Shown here: piece after piece, positions 6,463 to 12,965 of the stretch
Layout of the letters: every line of letters begins with the position of its first letter
How positions within the stretch are numbered: the stretch's first letter is position 1
Notes under the pieces: model-generated
Told to the model about the DNA's origin: nothing
What the model saw: only the letters and a program-made list of their open reading frames with translations
Database searches by the model: none
Program-made: the position numbers and the translations under genes
NCBI GenBank assembly: GCA_022840285.1
Contig: JALHIE010000038.1
Location: forward strand, 15,228-28,192
DNA: 12,965 bases
Direction: 5' to 3'
DNA from: Porphyromonadaceae bacterium
Lineage (GTDB): Bacteria > Bacteroidota > Bacteroidia > Bacteroidales > Dysgonomonadaceae

Positions 6463-7100
6463 TGGTTATGCCCACCGCCGTTTTCCAATATATCGTGAAG
6501 CATCTCAAGGGAATGCGTATAATCAACATACGCTTTCACGTAAGCGCGACCTTCTTCCGCGGAATTGTTTTTCACCTTGTTGAGTGTTTCCACTTTGCGG
6601 TATTTTTCCCTGATCACACTTCCGATATGATTGTTCAATTGAGCAAGCAGATTGTCAATATCGCTCTCTTCAATAGCCTTATCACTTAAAACGACTATTT
6701 GTTTGGTTGTTCCCGAAGGTTTTAATCCGGTATAGGGTGCACCTTCTGTCTCGCGATGCAATCTCACCAACGTTTCAAAAAAATGTTTTTCTACGATGGA
6801 ATAAATTTCCTTATCCCCTTTTTTCAGGCTGTAGGTTTTATTAAACAAGTCAACGATTTCCTTTTCCTGCTCGCGGTCAATCCATTTGAACACCAGATCC
6901 ACGCTGTTTGATTCAAGCGCCTTTACAGCATCTCTAATGACTGGTCCATCATACGAATCGCAGTGCGCAAACGTGGGTGCGGAGATAAGAAACAACACTG
7001 CCGTCACAAACAACACCGATAACACGCTTTTACGAGAAGCTCTACGTGTACGTACAAGCTGCACATTGGCTCCATCAACATTCATTTCATTTTGTTTCAT
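6459..7100 (-). CDS. Secreted DUF6448 family protein
   Basis: The 213-residue protein has an N-terminal leader with basic residues at 18-24, a hydrophobic core (VLSVLFVTAVLFLISAPTFA) and likely cleavage after Ala45, leaving a mature start HCDSYDGP. This HCDSYDGPV start, the HFFETLVRLHRETEGAPYTG stretch and the His-rich end GGGHNH are the marks of DUF6448. The function of the family is unknown. The conserved His residues in HCD, VEKHFFE and RLHRE, plus the His tail, suggest metal binding; that is inference. ATG at 7100 was chosen over the in-frame start at 7145, because a promoter -7 box covers 7143-7150. It appears to be the only undamaged gene of this minus-strand block. Confidence 0.75.
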   Translation of the reverse strand: MKQNEMNVDGANVQLVRTRRASRKSVLSVLFVTAVLFLISAPTFAHCDSYDGPVIRDAVKALESNSVDLVFKWIDREQEKEIVDLFNKTYSLKKGDKEIYSIVEKHFFETLVRLHRETEGAPYTGLKPSGTTKQIVVLSDKAIEESDIDNLLAQLNNHIGSVIREKYRKVETLNKVKNNSAEEGRAYVKAYVDYTHSLEMLHDILENGGGHNH

Positions 7101-7142
7101 TTTAATTTCATTTAAAAATGTTCGTAATAAAATTTCCTGAAG

Positions 7143-7150
7143 CAAAAATA
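7143..7150 (-). promoter_or_regulatory. Bacteroidota-type -7 box for the DUF6448 gene
   Basis: On the minus strand this reads TATTTTTG, an exact TAnnTTTG match 42 bases before the chosen ATG at 7100. It rules out the longer start at 7145. No clear -33 box was seen. Confidence 0.5.
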
Positions 7151-7206
7151 CTCTGTATAATTACTTTGCGCGACCTACTTTATAATTGAGTACCTTTTTT
7201 TGATGT

Positions 7207-7237
7207 AAAAGAAGTCCTTTTTTATAAAACAGGACTT
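7207..7237 (-). terminator. Hairpin terminator downstream of the AraC-family gene
   Basis: AAGTCCT at 7212-7218 and AGGACTT at 7231-7237 form a perfect 7-bp stem. The inner bases are T-rich then A-rich and can pair further. On the minus strand it is followed by CTTTT, and it lies about 30 bases after the stop at 7270. The T-run is short, so termination may be partial. Confidence 0.45.
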
Positions 7238-7269
7238 TTAGAAAGTAGTTATTTCGATGCAATGATGCA

Positions 7270-8394
7270 TCAAGACTGTTTCTTGAACTCGGTAGGAGTC
7301 ATCCCGGTGATTTTTTTGAATACCCGGTTAAATGCCGATTTTGTATTGAAGCCACTTTCAAAGGCAATTCCAAGGATAGATAAATGAGCAAAGTTGGGAT
7401 CGTTCATTTTGGTTTTCACTTCTTCAACCCGGTATTGATTGACAAAGTCGAAAAAATTAAGTTTCAACTGCTCATTTAGAACACGGGAGAGATGATGGGA
7501 AGGCATTTTAAGACTGGCTGCCAGATCGGGTAGCGTTAAACTTGTGTTCAAAAAAGGTTTTTCCGTTTCCATAAATTGCTGCAACCTGCTCACGTATTCT
7601 TCCATTTCGGAATTTCTCAGCAAGACACTGGCATATTTCGTTTTGGGCTCAATAAAATATTCAACACGCTCATCGGTATGGTGAACAAATATCTCCTTTT
7701 GTTTAAGCCCGAAATAACCAATCATAATAATAAAAAAGGAAAGTGAGAGAAACAGGCCATCGGTACAAAACGACCAGGTGAAAAGATTAAAAACATGATG
7801 GATACCCGTCACAATCATCAATATTGTCCAAAGTGAGCCAAAAGAGTAAACGAGTTTTCGTAACCAATCGAGATTAACATGTTCGGATGTTGAAAAATTA
7901 TTGAAGATATTGATGTCCAGCTTTTTGAAAAGTATGATGGTAAGGATATAATAAAAAGGCCCTGATAAAACCGTGATAATTAGGAAAAAATTAAATATAA
8001 AAGCCGTTTGATGCACATTTTCCGAATGATCCAGTCGTATGCTTTCCGAAACATCGGGAAAAAGTGACGCCGTCAGCAAGTATAAATTAAACAGGATAAA
8101 AGGAGCAAAATGAATGAGGTGCCGAACGGATACTTTGAATTTATCGTTTGTTAAGGCACAAACATACAAATAGAGAAACGGACCGTGCAACAAAAGCAGC
8201 GAAATAAAACCCGCTGAAAGCAAGTGATAACCGGTAAACAACGCATCGGAAGCCAACGCGTAGATCCCCACGTATAATCCCAAATAGGCTAGCCAGGCAA
8301 TCAGAATTTTATCGTAAACAGCTTTTTTCTTTTGCAAAATGAGCATAGCGAAGAAAAAAGCGTTAAATGCCGCTATCAAAAAAATATATTCCAT
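7270..8394 (-). CDS. Membrane-anchored AraC-family transcriptional regulator
   Basis: The N-terminal ~230 residues hold about six or seven hydrophobic helices (from MEYIFLIAAFNAFFFAMLIL to LFLSLSFFIIMIGYFGL). A short linker follows, then an AraC/XylS DNA-binding domain in the last ~100 residues. Its two helix-turn-helix units are visible as LTLPDLAASLKMPSHHLSRV (about residues 287-306) and LSILGIAFESGFNTKSAFNR, with the family-typical end KKITGMTPTEFKK. This layout is common in Bacteroidota, where the membrane part is thought to sense a signal. Its ligand and targets cannot be read here. ATGs at 8442 and 8412 are also in frame. I prefer 8394 because homologues typically start with MEYxFLI-like sequence and a -7 box at 8449-8456 puts the transcript start near 8443. 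Confidence 0.85.
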   Translation of the reverse strand: MEYIFLIAAFNAFFFAMLILQKKKAVYDKILIAWLAYLGLYVGIYALASDALFTGYHLLSAGFISLLLLHGPFLYLYVCALTNDKFKVSVRHLIHFAPFILFNLYLLTASLFPDVSESIRLDHSENVHQTAFIFNFFLIITVLSGPFYYILTIILFKKLDINIFNNFSTSEHVNLDWLRKLVYSFGSLWTILMIVTGIHHVFNLFTWSFCTDGLFLSLSFFIIMIGYFGLKQKEIFVHHTDERVEYFIEPKTKYASVLLRNSEMEEYVSRLQQFMETEKPFLNTSLTLPDLAASLKMPSHHLSRVLNEQLKLNFFDFVNQYRVEEVKTKMNDPNFAHLSILGIAFESGFNTKSAFNRVFKKITGMTPTEFKKQS

Positions 8395-8448
8395 AAATCG
8401 TAAGCTAAACATGCGAAGCCTTACAAACGGCTGTTCCGGCATGAGTTA

Positions 8449-8456
8449 CAAATATA
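8449..8456 (-). promoter_or_regulatory. Bacteroidota-type -7 box for the AraC-family gene
   Basis: On the minus strand this reads TATATTTG, an exact TAnnTTTG match. It lies just after the stop of the NADH dehydrogenase gene (8462), so the regulator can be transcribed on its own. The predicted transcript start near 8443 makes the ATG at 8442 effectively leaderless and favours 8412 or 8394. Confidence 0.45.
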
Positions 8457-8461
8457 CGGAT

Positions 8462-9700
8462 TTAATCCTGATCCTTTAAGATTAATCGCAGCGAATTATT
8501 CCTCGTGACGTAATTCCACGCCCAGTTTATAAAAACAATGAGTTTATTGCGCACGCTGAGAATAAGCATCAAGTGAAGAAACATCCAGACAAGCCAAGCG
8601 AAACGGCCTTTGAATTTAGCAAAGGGAAGGTCTACCACCGCTTTGTTCCTGCTAACGGTCGCCATGGTTCCCAGGTTACGGTATTCATAAGGCCGGAGGT
8701 TGTTCTTCCCCAAATCGATATTCAAAATGTTTTTTGCCAGGTTTTTACCTTGTCCTATGGCTACATTAGCCACTTGAGGGTGACCGTTGGAGTAGTTGGA
8801 GGTTTCCATATAGGCTACATCTCCGATAGCAAAAACGTCGTTGAGTCCCTCCACCCGATTTATTCTGTCCACTTTTATTCTTCCGCCTCTCACTATGGAA
8901 GACGGCGGAATGCCGTCCGGAGTGTTGGCCGTGATACCTGCCGACCAGATAACGCTTTTGGAACGGATGGTTTCACCATTATTGAGCGTAATTTCGTTAC
9001 CGTCATAATTGGTAACAATCACATTGGTTTTTACGATCACCCCCATGTCACGTAAGTATTTTCCGGAATAATTTTGTGCAAACCGGCTCATGGAGGACAA
9101 CGTGTTAGGTCCTCCTTCCAGAAGATACACGTTGACTTTGGACGAGTCGATATGCGGATAGTCTTTCGGGAGCACTTCACGTTTCATCTCAACAAATGCA
9201 CCTGCCATCTCAACTCCTGTGGCTCCTGCACCGACAATAACGATGTTATACAAACTTTCCTTATCGGTCTCGTAGAGGAGCTTTTCAAAGTTCATCAGGA
9301 TAAAGTTCCGCACGTTGATAGCCTGATAGGTAGATTTTAATCCCAGTGAATTTTTCTCTACCTGGTGGTTTCCGTAAAAGTTGGTCCGTGAACCCATGGC
9401 GATAACCAGGTAGTCGTATGAAAAAGTGCCGATCGAAGTATCGATTGTCTTTTTTTCGGCATTGAGGGAATTTACTTTTGCCAGGCGAACCCGGACATCT
9501 TTTCTGTTCTGAAATATTTTACGGATTGGGAATGAGACGGTTGACGGTTCTATTTGCGAAGCAGCCACCTGATAAAACAGAGGAGGAAACTGGTGGTGAT
9601 TTATTTTATCAATGACGAGAATATCGAATCTGTTTTTTTTTAAATGCCTTACAAACTGTAATCCTCCAAAACCGCAACCGATAACTACAATCTTTTTCAT
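8462..9700 (-). CDS. ndh: Type II NADH:quinone oxidoreductase (NDH-2)
   Basis: This single-subunit flavoenzyme passes electrons from NADH to membrane quinone without pumping ions. The 412-residue protein has the FAD-binding GCGFGG motif at residues 8-13, the NAD(H)-binding GAGATG at 157-162, the second FAD motif AIGD at 291-294, and the AxxQG quinone-site motif (VAIGQG) near 313-318. The C-terminus, residues ~366-400, has a Trp-rich amphipathic/hydrophobic segment (FAWLVWMFLHLMLILSV) that attaches these enzymes to the inner face of the membrane. The length is normal for bacterial NDH-2. The start at 9700 (MKKIVVIG) is the usual one. I saw no clear -7 box in the 132 bases before it, although it must have its own promoter after the rplQ terminator. 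Confidence 0.9.
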   Translation of the reverse strand: MKKIVVIGCGFGGLQFVRHLKKNRFDILVIDKINHHQFPPLFYQVAASQIEPSTVSFPIRKIFQNRKDVRVRLAKVNSLNAEKKTIDTSIGTFSYDYLVIAMGSRTNFYGNHQVEKNSLGLKSTYQAINVRNFILMNFEKLLYETDKESLYNIVIVGAGATGVEMAGAFVEMKREVLPKDYPHIDSSKVNVYLLEGGPNTLSSMSRFAQNYSGKYLRDMGVIVKTNVIVTNYDGNEITLNNGETIRSKSVIWSAGITANTPDGIPPSSIVRGGRIKVDRINRVEGLNDVFAIGDVAYMETSNYSNGHPQVANVAIGQGKNLAKNILNIDLGKNNLRPYEYRNLGTMATVSRNKAVVDLPFAKFKGRFAWLVWMFLHLMLILSVRNKLIVFINWAWNYVTRNNSLRLILKDQD

Positions 9701-9825
9701 TGCTTAAAAACAGGTTGGTGAATTAAATTTTAATGGGGCGAACAACACGAACGACCCGGCGACAATCATAAAACACCTGAAACGTCATAAAGTTTTTCAA
9801 GGACAGCCTCTGTTGGAAAGTGTGT

Positions 9826-9865
9826 AAAAAGCAGAAAGCGCTACGAATCACTCGCGGCGCTTTCT
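9826..9865 (-). terminator. Intrinsic terminator of the ribosomal alpha operon
   Basis: AGAAAGCGC at 9833-9841 and GCGCTTTCT at 9857-9865 form a perfect 9-bp stem with a 15-base loop. On the minus strand it is followed by GCTTTTT. It lies 50 bases after the rplQ stop. A smaller hairpin, CAGC-TTC-GCTG, sits at 9890-9900, even closer to rplQ. Confidence 0.8.
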
Positions 9866-9915
9866 TAATGTTTAACATTTTAAAAATCACAGCTTCGCTG
9901 CGGTTACATCTTGGT

Positions 9916-10581
9916 TCAGTCTTTTAGTCCTTCACCTTCGGCAGATGCTTCCTCAGCGATTTGCGTTTCGTCCTGTATATCGGAGTTTTCCGTCACAGGA
10001 GTCTCTGAAGTATTCACTTCTTTTATATCTTTTACGTCAACAGTTTCTTCAGCTTTAACTTCTTCTGCTTTAACTTCTTCTGCTTTCTTCGCCTCTGCTT
10101 TCTTTACTTTTGGCTCATTAGCTTTAGAACCCGTGCCTGCAGCCGGAGCAGCGGCACCTGCAGCTTTCCTGCGTGAACGGCGTGTTTTTGCTTTCTTTTC
10201 TCCGCCGTCTCCCAGCATGTTTTCGTTGTAGTCGACCAGCTCTATGAAGCACATAGCTGCATTGTCTCCCAGGCGATAGCCTGTTTTGATGATGCGGGTA
10301 TATCCTCCGGGACGGTCAGCAACTTTTTGCGAAATATACTGAAAAAGTTCGGTAACAGCAAATTTATTTTGCAAAATACTGAAAACTATTCTTCGCGAGC
10401 TGGTGGTATCCTCTTTTGATTTGGTGATGATGGGCTCTACAAACTTTCTTAATTCCTTGGCTTTAGGCACAGTAGTAAAAATACGCTTGTGCATGATGAG
10501 CGAAGTCGCCATGTTCGATAACATGGCATCGCGATGTGCAGCTTTACGTCCTAAATGATTATTCTTCTTATTGTGTCTCAT
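9916..10581 (-). CDS. rplQ: 50S ribosomal protein L17 with acidic/Lys-Ala C-terminal extension
   Basis: The first ~120 residues are a standard L17: MRHNKKNNHLGRKAAHRDAM, then TVPKAKELRKFVEPIITKSK and GYTRIIKTGYRLGDNAAM. L17 is a 50S subunit protein near the exit-tunnel side. The remaining ~95 residues are a low-complexity extension: first basic (KKAKTRRSRRKAAG), then Ala/Pro, then KAEEVKAEEVKAEE repeats and an acidic tail. Extended L17 is common in Bacteroidota, so this is not a fusion. The repeats are encoded by 15-base tandem units. The gene is last in the operon, five bases after the rpoA stop, and is followed by a strong terminator. Confidence 0.97.
   Translation of the reverse strand: MRHNKKNNHLGRKAAHRDAMLSNMATSLIMHKRIFTTVPKAKELRKFVEPIITKSKEDTTSSRRIVFSILQNKFAVTELFQYISQKVADRPGGYTRIIKTGYRLGDNAAMCFIELVDYNENMLGDGGEKKAKTRRSRRKAAGAAAPAAGTGSKANEPKVKKAEAKKAEEVKAEEVKAEETVDVKDIKEVNTSETPVTENSDIQDETQIAEEASAEGEGLKD
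10045..10104 (-). repeat. 15-base tandem repeat inside rplQ
   Basis: Four consecutive 15-base units (10045-10059, 10060-10074, 10075-10089, 10090-10104) built on TTCTTCTGCTTTAAC encode the KAEEV-type repeats of L17. The second unit differs from the first by one base; the last two are more diverged. In-frame unit length means copy-number change would alter only tail length. Confidence 0.75.
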
Positions 10582-10586
10582 TATCG

Positions 10587-11588
10587 TTAATCTTTATCTA
10601 ATTTATATTTCGAGATATCCATACCGAACGACAGGCTTAAATTGTCAAGCAACTCCTCCAATTCAGTAAGTGATTTTTTTCCGAAGTTCCTGAACTTCAA
10701 CAAATCGTTTTTGTTGTGCATCACCAGATGACCCAGGGTTTCCACCTCTGCAGCTTTCAGGCAGTTGAGAGCACGAACCGAAAGATTCAGGTCAGACAAT
10801 TTGCGTTTCAGCAACTGGCGCATATGCAACACCTCTTCGTCGAACTCCTCGATGTTTTCCGTGCCGGTAGTCTCCACCATCATCTTGGCTTCGTCTGAGA
10901 ACAAAGCAAAATGCTGGATCAGGATTTTAGCAGCCTCTTTTAACGCATCTTTGGGTTGTATGGAACCATCGGTTGTAACTTCGATGATCAATTTCTCGTA
11001 GTCGGTCTTTTGTTCAATACGGTAATTCTCTATTTCGTATTTTACATTTCTGATAGGCGTGAAAATAGAGTCAATGGCAATGGTTTGCACATCTTCAGAA
11101 AGCAACACAGCGCGATTTTCTTCAGCAGGAACGTATCCACGTCCCTTGTTGATGGTCAGTTCGAGCCGTAATTCAGCTTTCTTCTCTAAATGACAGATCT
11201 CGAGTTCGGGATTCAGAACTTCAAAACCGGTCAGTAATTTGCCAATATCTCCGGCTTTAAACACATTCGTGCCCGATACATTGAGACTCACCTTTTCCGT
11301 ATCAAATTCTTCCACTATTCTTTTAAACCTGATTTTTTTCAAGTTCAGGATAATAGCCGTTACATCTTCAATTATACCCGGAATAGAAGCAAATTCATGT
11401 TCAACACCGTCAAACTTTACCGATGTAATTGCATATCCTTCTAGGGAAGAAAGCAAAATACGGCGCAACGCGTTACCAATGGTAATGCCATAACCGGGCT
11501 CCAGTGGACGGAATTCGAACTTTCCGGAGAACGCGTTCTCCTGGATCATAATTACTTTATCGGGTTTTTGGAATGCTAATATTGCCAT
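10587..11588 (-). CDS. rpoA: DNA-directed RNA polymerase subunit alpha
   Basis: This 333-residue protein assembles the RNA polymerase core and contacts promoter UP elements and activators. The N-terminal dimerisation domain shows PLEPGYGITIGNALRRILL and the NKGRGYVPAEEN loop. The C-terminal domain shows LSVRALNCLKAAEVETLGHL, where the Arg aligns with E. coli Arg265 of the DNA-contacting surface, and then FRNFGKKSLTELEELL. The length is normal. The gene lies between rpsD (11 bases upstream) and rplQ (five bases downstream), the usual alpha-operon order. Confidence 0.98.
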   Translation of the reverse strand: MAILAFQKPDKVIMIQENAFSGKFEFRPLEPGYGITIGNALRRILLSSLEGYAITSVKFDGVEHEFASIPGIIEDVTAIILNLKKIRFKRIVEEFDTEKVSLNVSGTNVFKAGDIGKLLTGFEVLNPELEICHLEKKAELRLELTINKGRGYVPAEENRAVLLSEDVQTIAIDSIFTPIRNVKYEIENYRIEQKTDYEKLIIEVTTDGSIQPKDALKEAAKILIQHFALFSDEAKMMVETTGTENIEEFDEEVLHMRQLLKRKLSDLNLSVRALNCLKAAEVETLGHLVMHNKNDLLKFRNFGKKSLTELEELLDNLSLSFGMDISKYKLDKD

Positions 11589-11599
11589 GAAATTATTGT

Positions 11600-12196
11600 T
11601 TAGAATTCTACGATCAACTGCTCTTTAATGTTTTCGGGGATATCAGCTCTTTCCGGTAAATGGAGAAACTTACCGCTCATGGATGCCCTGTCCCACTCTA
11701 ACCAAGGATATTTACTGTGATTGAAACCGGTAAGTGCATTTGAGACTACTTCCAACGATTTCGATTTTTCTCTCACGCCGACAATTTCTCCCGCTCTCAC
11801 GCTGTACGACGGAATGTTTACCACCTTTCCGTTTACGGTGATGTGACGGTGTGAAACCAGCTGACGGGCAGCGGCTCTTGTGGGTGCAATGCCTAAGCGG
11901 AAAACAACGTTGTCTAAACGTGATTCCAATAGTTGAAGTAATACTTCACCTGTGATACCGCGGCTACGGGCAGCTTTTTCGAAAGTCAAACGGAATTGTT
12001 TTTCCAACACTCCGTAAGTATATTTTGCACGCTGTTTTTCACGCAACTGAATTCCGTACTCCGACGTTTTACGTCTGCGCGTATTTCCATGCTGTCCCGG
12101 GGGGTAGTTCTTTTTTGAAAGAACCTTATCGGGACCGAAAATGGGTTCGCCAAATTTTCGGGCGATTTTTGTTTTTGGACCAGTATATCTTGCCAT
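11600..12196 (-). CDS. rpsD: 30S ribosomal protein S4
   Basis: The 198-residue protein begins MARYTGPKTKIARKFGEPIF and contains YPPGQHGNTRRRKTSEYG, the ESRLDNVVFRLG motif and the S4 RNA-binding domain (TRAAARQLVSHRHITVNGK at about residues 105-123). S4 binds 16S rRNA early in 30S assembly and in many bacteria represses its own operon at the RNA level. The N-terminal zinc-binding Cys residues found in some S4 proteins are absent; this is the Cys-free type. A 154-base structured spacer precedes it, which is unusually long for this tightly packed operon. Confidence 0.98.
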   Translation of the reverse strand: MARYTGPKTKIARKFGEPIFGPDKVLSKKNYPPGQHGNTRRRKTSEYGIQLREKQRAKYTYGVLEKQFRLTFEKAARSRGITGEVLLQLLESRLDNVVFRLGIAPTRAAARQLVSHRHITVNGKVVNIPSYSVRAGEIVGVREKSKSLEVVSNALTGFNHSKYPWLEWDRASMSGKFLHLPERADIPENIKEQLIVEF

Positions 12197-12350
12197 TTTT
12201 ACAAATTAAACTTTTTCTACTGAAGCCTAAACTGTGCAGCCGCGATTACAGAGAAGTTGTATTGTAATCAAAATCACAGCTCAAGTTTCTGTATGATTGA
12301 AACTTATGATTATTTACTCTTTTTTGATATTCAGCGGAATAACTGCCGGA
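12197..12350 (-). promoter_or_regulatory. Candidate S4 leader RNA between rpsK and rpsD
   Basis: The 154-base gap has no gene but holds two perfect inverted repeats. AAGTTTC (12283-12289) pairs with GAAACTT (12299-12305) around a 9-base loop. GATTACA (12244-12250) pairs with TGTAATC (12263-12269) around a 12-base loop; an outer AGC/GCT pair may extend this one across an internal loop. Neither is followed by a T-run, so they are not simple terminators. S4 is a known autogenous regulator, and I recall an S4 leader class described for Bacteroidia. Identity is an inference. Confidence 0.5.
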
Positions 12351-12740
12351 TTAGACTCTTCTTGCTTTAGGCGGACGACACCCGTTGTGTGGAATGGGTG
12401 TAACGTCTACAATCTCGGTCACCTCAATTCCTGCACCGTGGATGGTTCTGATAGCCGACTCACGGCCGTTTCCCGGACCTTTCACATAAGCTTTCACTTT
12501 ACGGAGTCCCAGGTCATAAGCCACTTTAGCGCAGTCCGACGCCACCATTTGAGCTGCGTAAGGAGTGTTCTTTTTTGAACTTCTGAAGCCCATTTTTCCG
12601 GCTGATGACCAGCTAATCACCTCTCCGTTGTCGTTGGTTAACGAAACAATGATGTTATTGAACGATGAAGAGATGTGTGCCTGCCCTTCGGCGCTTACTT
12701 TGACGTTTCTCTTTTTTGCTGCAACTGTTCTTTTTGCCAT
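12351..12740 (-). CDS. rpsK: 30S ribosomal protein S11
   Basis: The 129-residue protein has the S11 signature: basic N-terminus MAKRTVAAKKRNVKVS, AHISSSFNNIIVSLTND, GKMGFRSSKKNTPYAAQM, VKAYVKGPGNGRESAIRTIH, and the C-terminal VTPIPHNGCRPPKARRV. S11 sits on the 30S platform near the mRNA path. The length is normal. It starts 12 bases after the S13 stop. Confidence 0.98.
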   Translation of the reverse strand: MAKRTVAAKKRNVKVSAEGQAHISSSFNNIIVSLTNDNGEVISWSSAGKMGFRSSKKNTPYAAQMVASDCAKVAYDLGLRKVKAYVKGPGNGRESAIRTIHGAGIEVTEIVDVTPIPHNGCRPPKARRV

Positions 12741-12752
12741 ATTCCTTATCTG

Positions 12753-12965
12753 TTATTTAGTAGCTTTTTTCTTGTTAGCAACGGTTTTCTTTCTTCCTTT
12801 CCGCGTACGGGCATTGTTTTTGGTGCTTTGTCCGCGGACAGGTAACCCGATACGATGGCGGATACCGCGGTAGCAGCCGATATCCATCAGTCGTTTAATG
12901 TTCAACTGTACTTCTGAGCGAAGATCTCCTTCCACTTTGTAATCGGTTGAAATAATCTCACGAAT
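12753..12965 (-). CDS. rpsM: 30S ribosomal protein S13, C-terminal part (5' end outside window)
   Basis: The last 70 residues of S13 are present; the frame is open to the window edge at 12965, so the Met at 12935 is internal. DIGCYRGIRHRIGLPVRGQ and STKNNARTRKGRKK are the conserved C-terminal motifs, followed by a Lys-rich tail ending KKKATK. S13 lies in the 30S head and contacts tRNA and the 50S subunit. It is the first visible gene of the alpha operon here. Confidence 0.97.
   Translation of the reverse strand: MREIISTDYKVEGDLRSEVQLNIKRLMDIGCYRGIRHRIGLPVRGQSTKNNARTRKGRKKTVANKKKATK

Noticed and set aside
8573..9055. 160-residue open frame on the plus strand inside the NADH dehydrogenase gene
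   Set aside because: It lies wholly within a well-conserved gene on the other strand and its translation has no recognisable domain.
10716..11493. Several open frames on the plus strand opposite rpoA
   Set aside because: They are antisense shadows of rpoA with no family-like motifs, promoter box or start context.
1..12965. CRISPR array, tRNA, rRNA, transposase or integrase
   Set aside because: No regular repeat-spacer pattern, cloverleaf-like sequence or recombinase motif was seen on either strand.

Overview
The window looks like chromosome from a member of the Bacteroidota, most likely the order Bacteroidales. Three things point there: the S13-S11-S4-rpoA-L17 gene order, several protein families that are largely confined to this phylum (DUF6448, DUF5916, PNGase F, YfhO-type membrane proteins), and TAnnTTTG-type -7 promoter boxes in place of Shine-Dalgarno/-10 logic. 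It is mostly ordinary core sequence, with an accessory middle part that contains several damaged genes. No tRNA, rRNA, CRISPR array or intact insertion sequence was seen.

Layout. (1) Positions 2-1299, + strand: the 3' end of a YfhO-family membrane protein gene, running into a small outer-membrane beta-barrel gene. The two ORFs appear to have been joined by an ATGA start/stop overlap that now reads ATCA. (2) Positions 1311-3348, - strand: a conserved pair, a NIF3-family metalloprotein followed by a coiled-coil C4 zinc-ribbon protein. (3) Positions 3423-5484, + strand: a divergent two-gene unit with a secreted PIG-L-type de-N-acetylase, frameshifted near its 3' end, and a PNGase F-type peptide N-glycosidase. 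Together they suggest processing of N-linked glycans outside the cytoplasm. (4) Positions 5486-7100, - strand: an intact secreted DUF6448 gene followed by two gene remnants, the C-terminus of a DUF5916 protein and an SGNH-hydrolase-like protein lacking its N-terminus. This looks like a deletion scar. (5) Positions 7270-9700, - strand: a membrane-anchored AraC-family regulator and a type II NADH dehydrogenase. (6) Positions 9833-12965, - strand: the distal end of the ribosomal alpha operon (rpsM partial, rpsK, rpsD, rpoA, rplQ), closed by a clear intrinsic terminator. A structured 154-base spacer before rpsD is a candidate S4 autoregulatory leader.

The best leads for a second look are the single-base ATGA-to-ATCA event at 636, the one-base frameshift in the de-N-acetylase near 4056-4065, the glycosidase/de-N-acetylase pairing, the remnant cluster at 5486-6462, and the rpsD leader. 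I found no convincing evidence for a wholly new system. All family names rest on motif recognition by eye; no database search was run.
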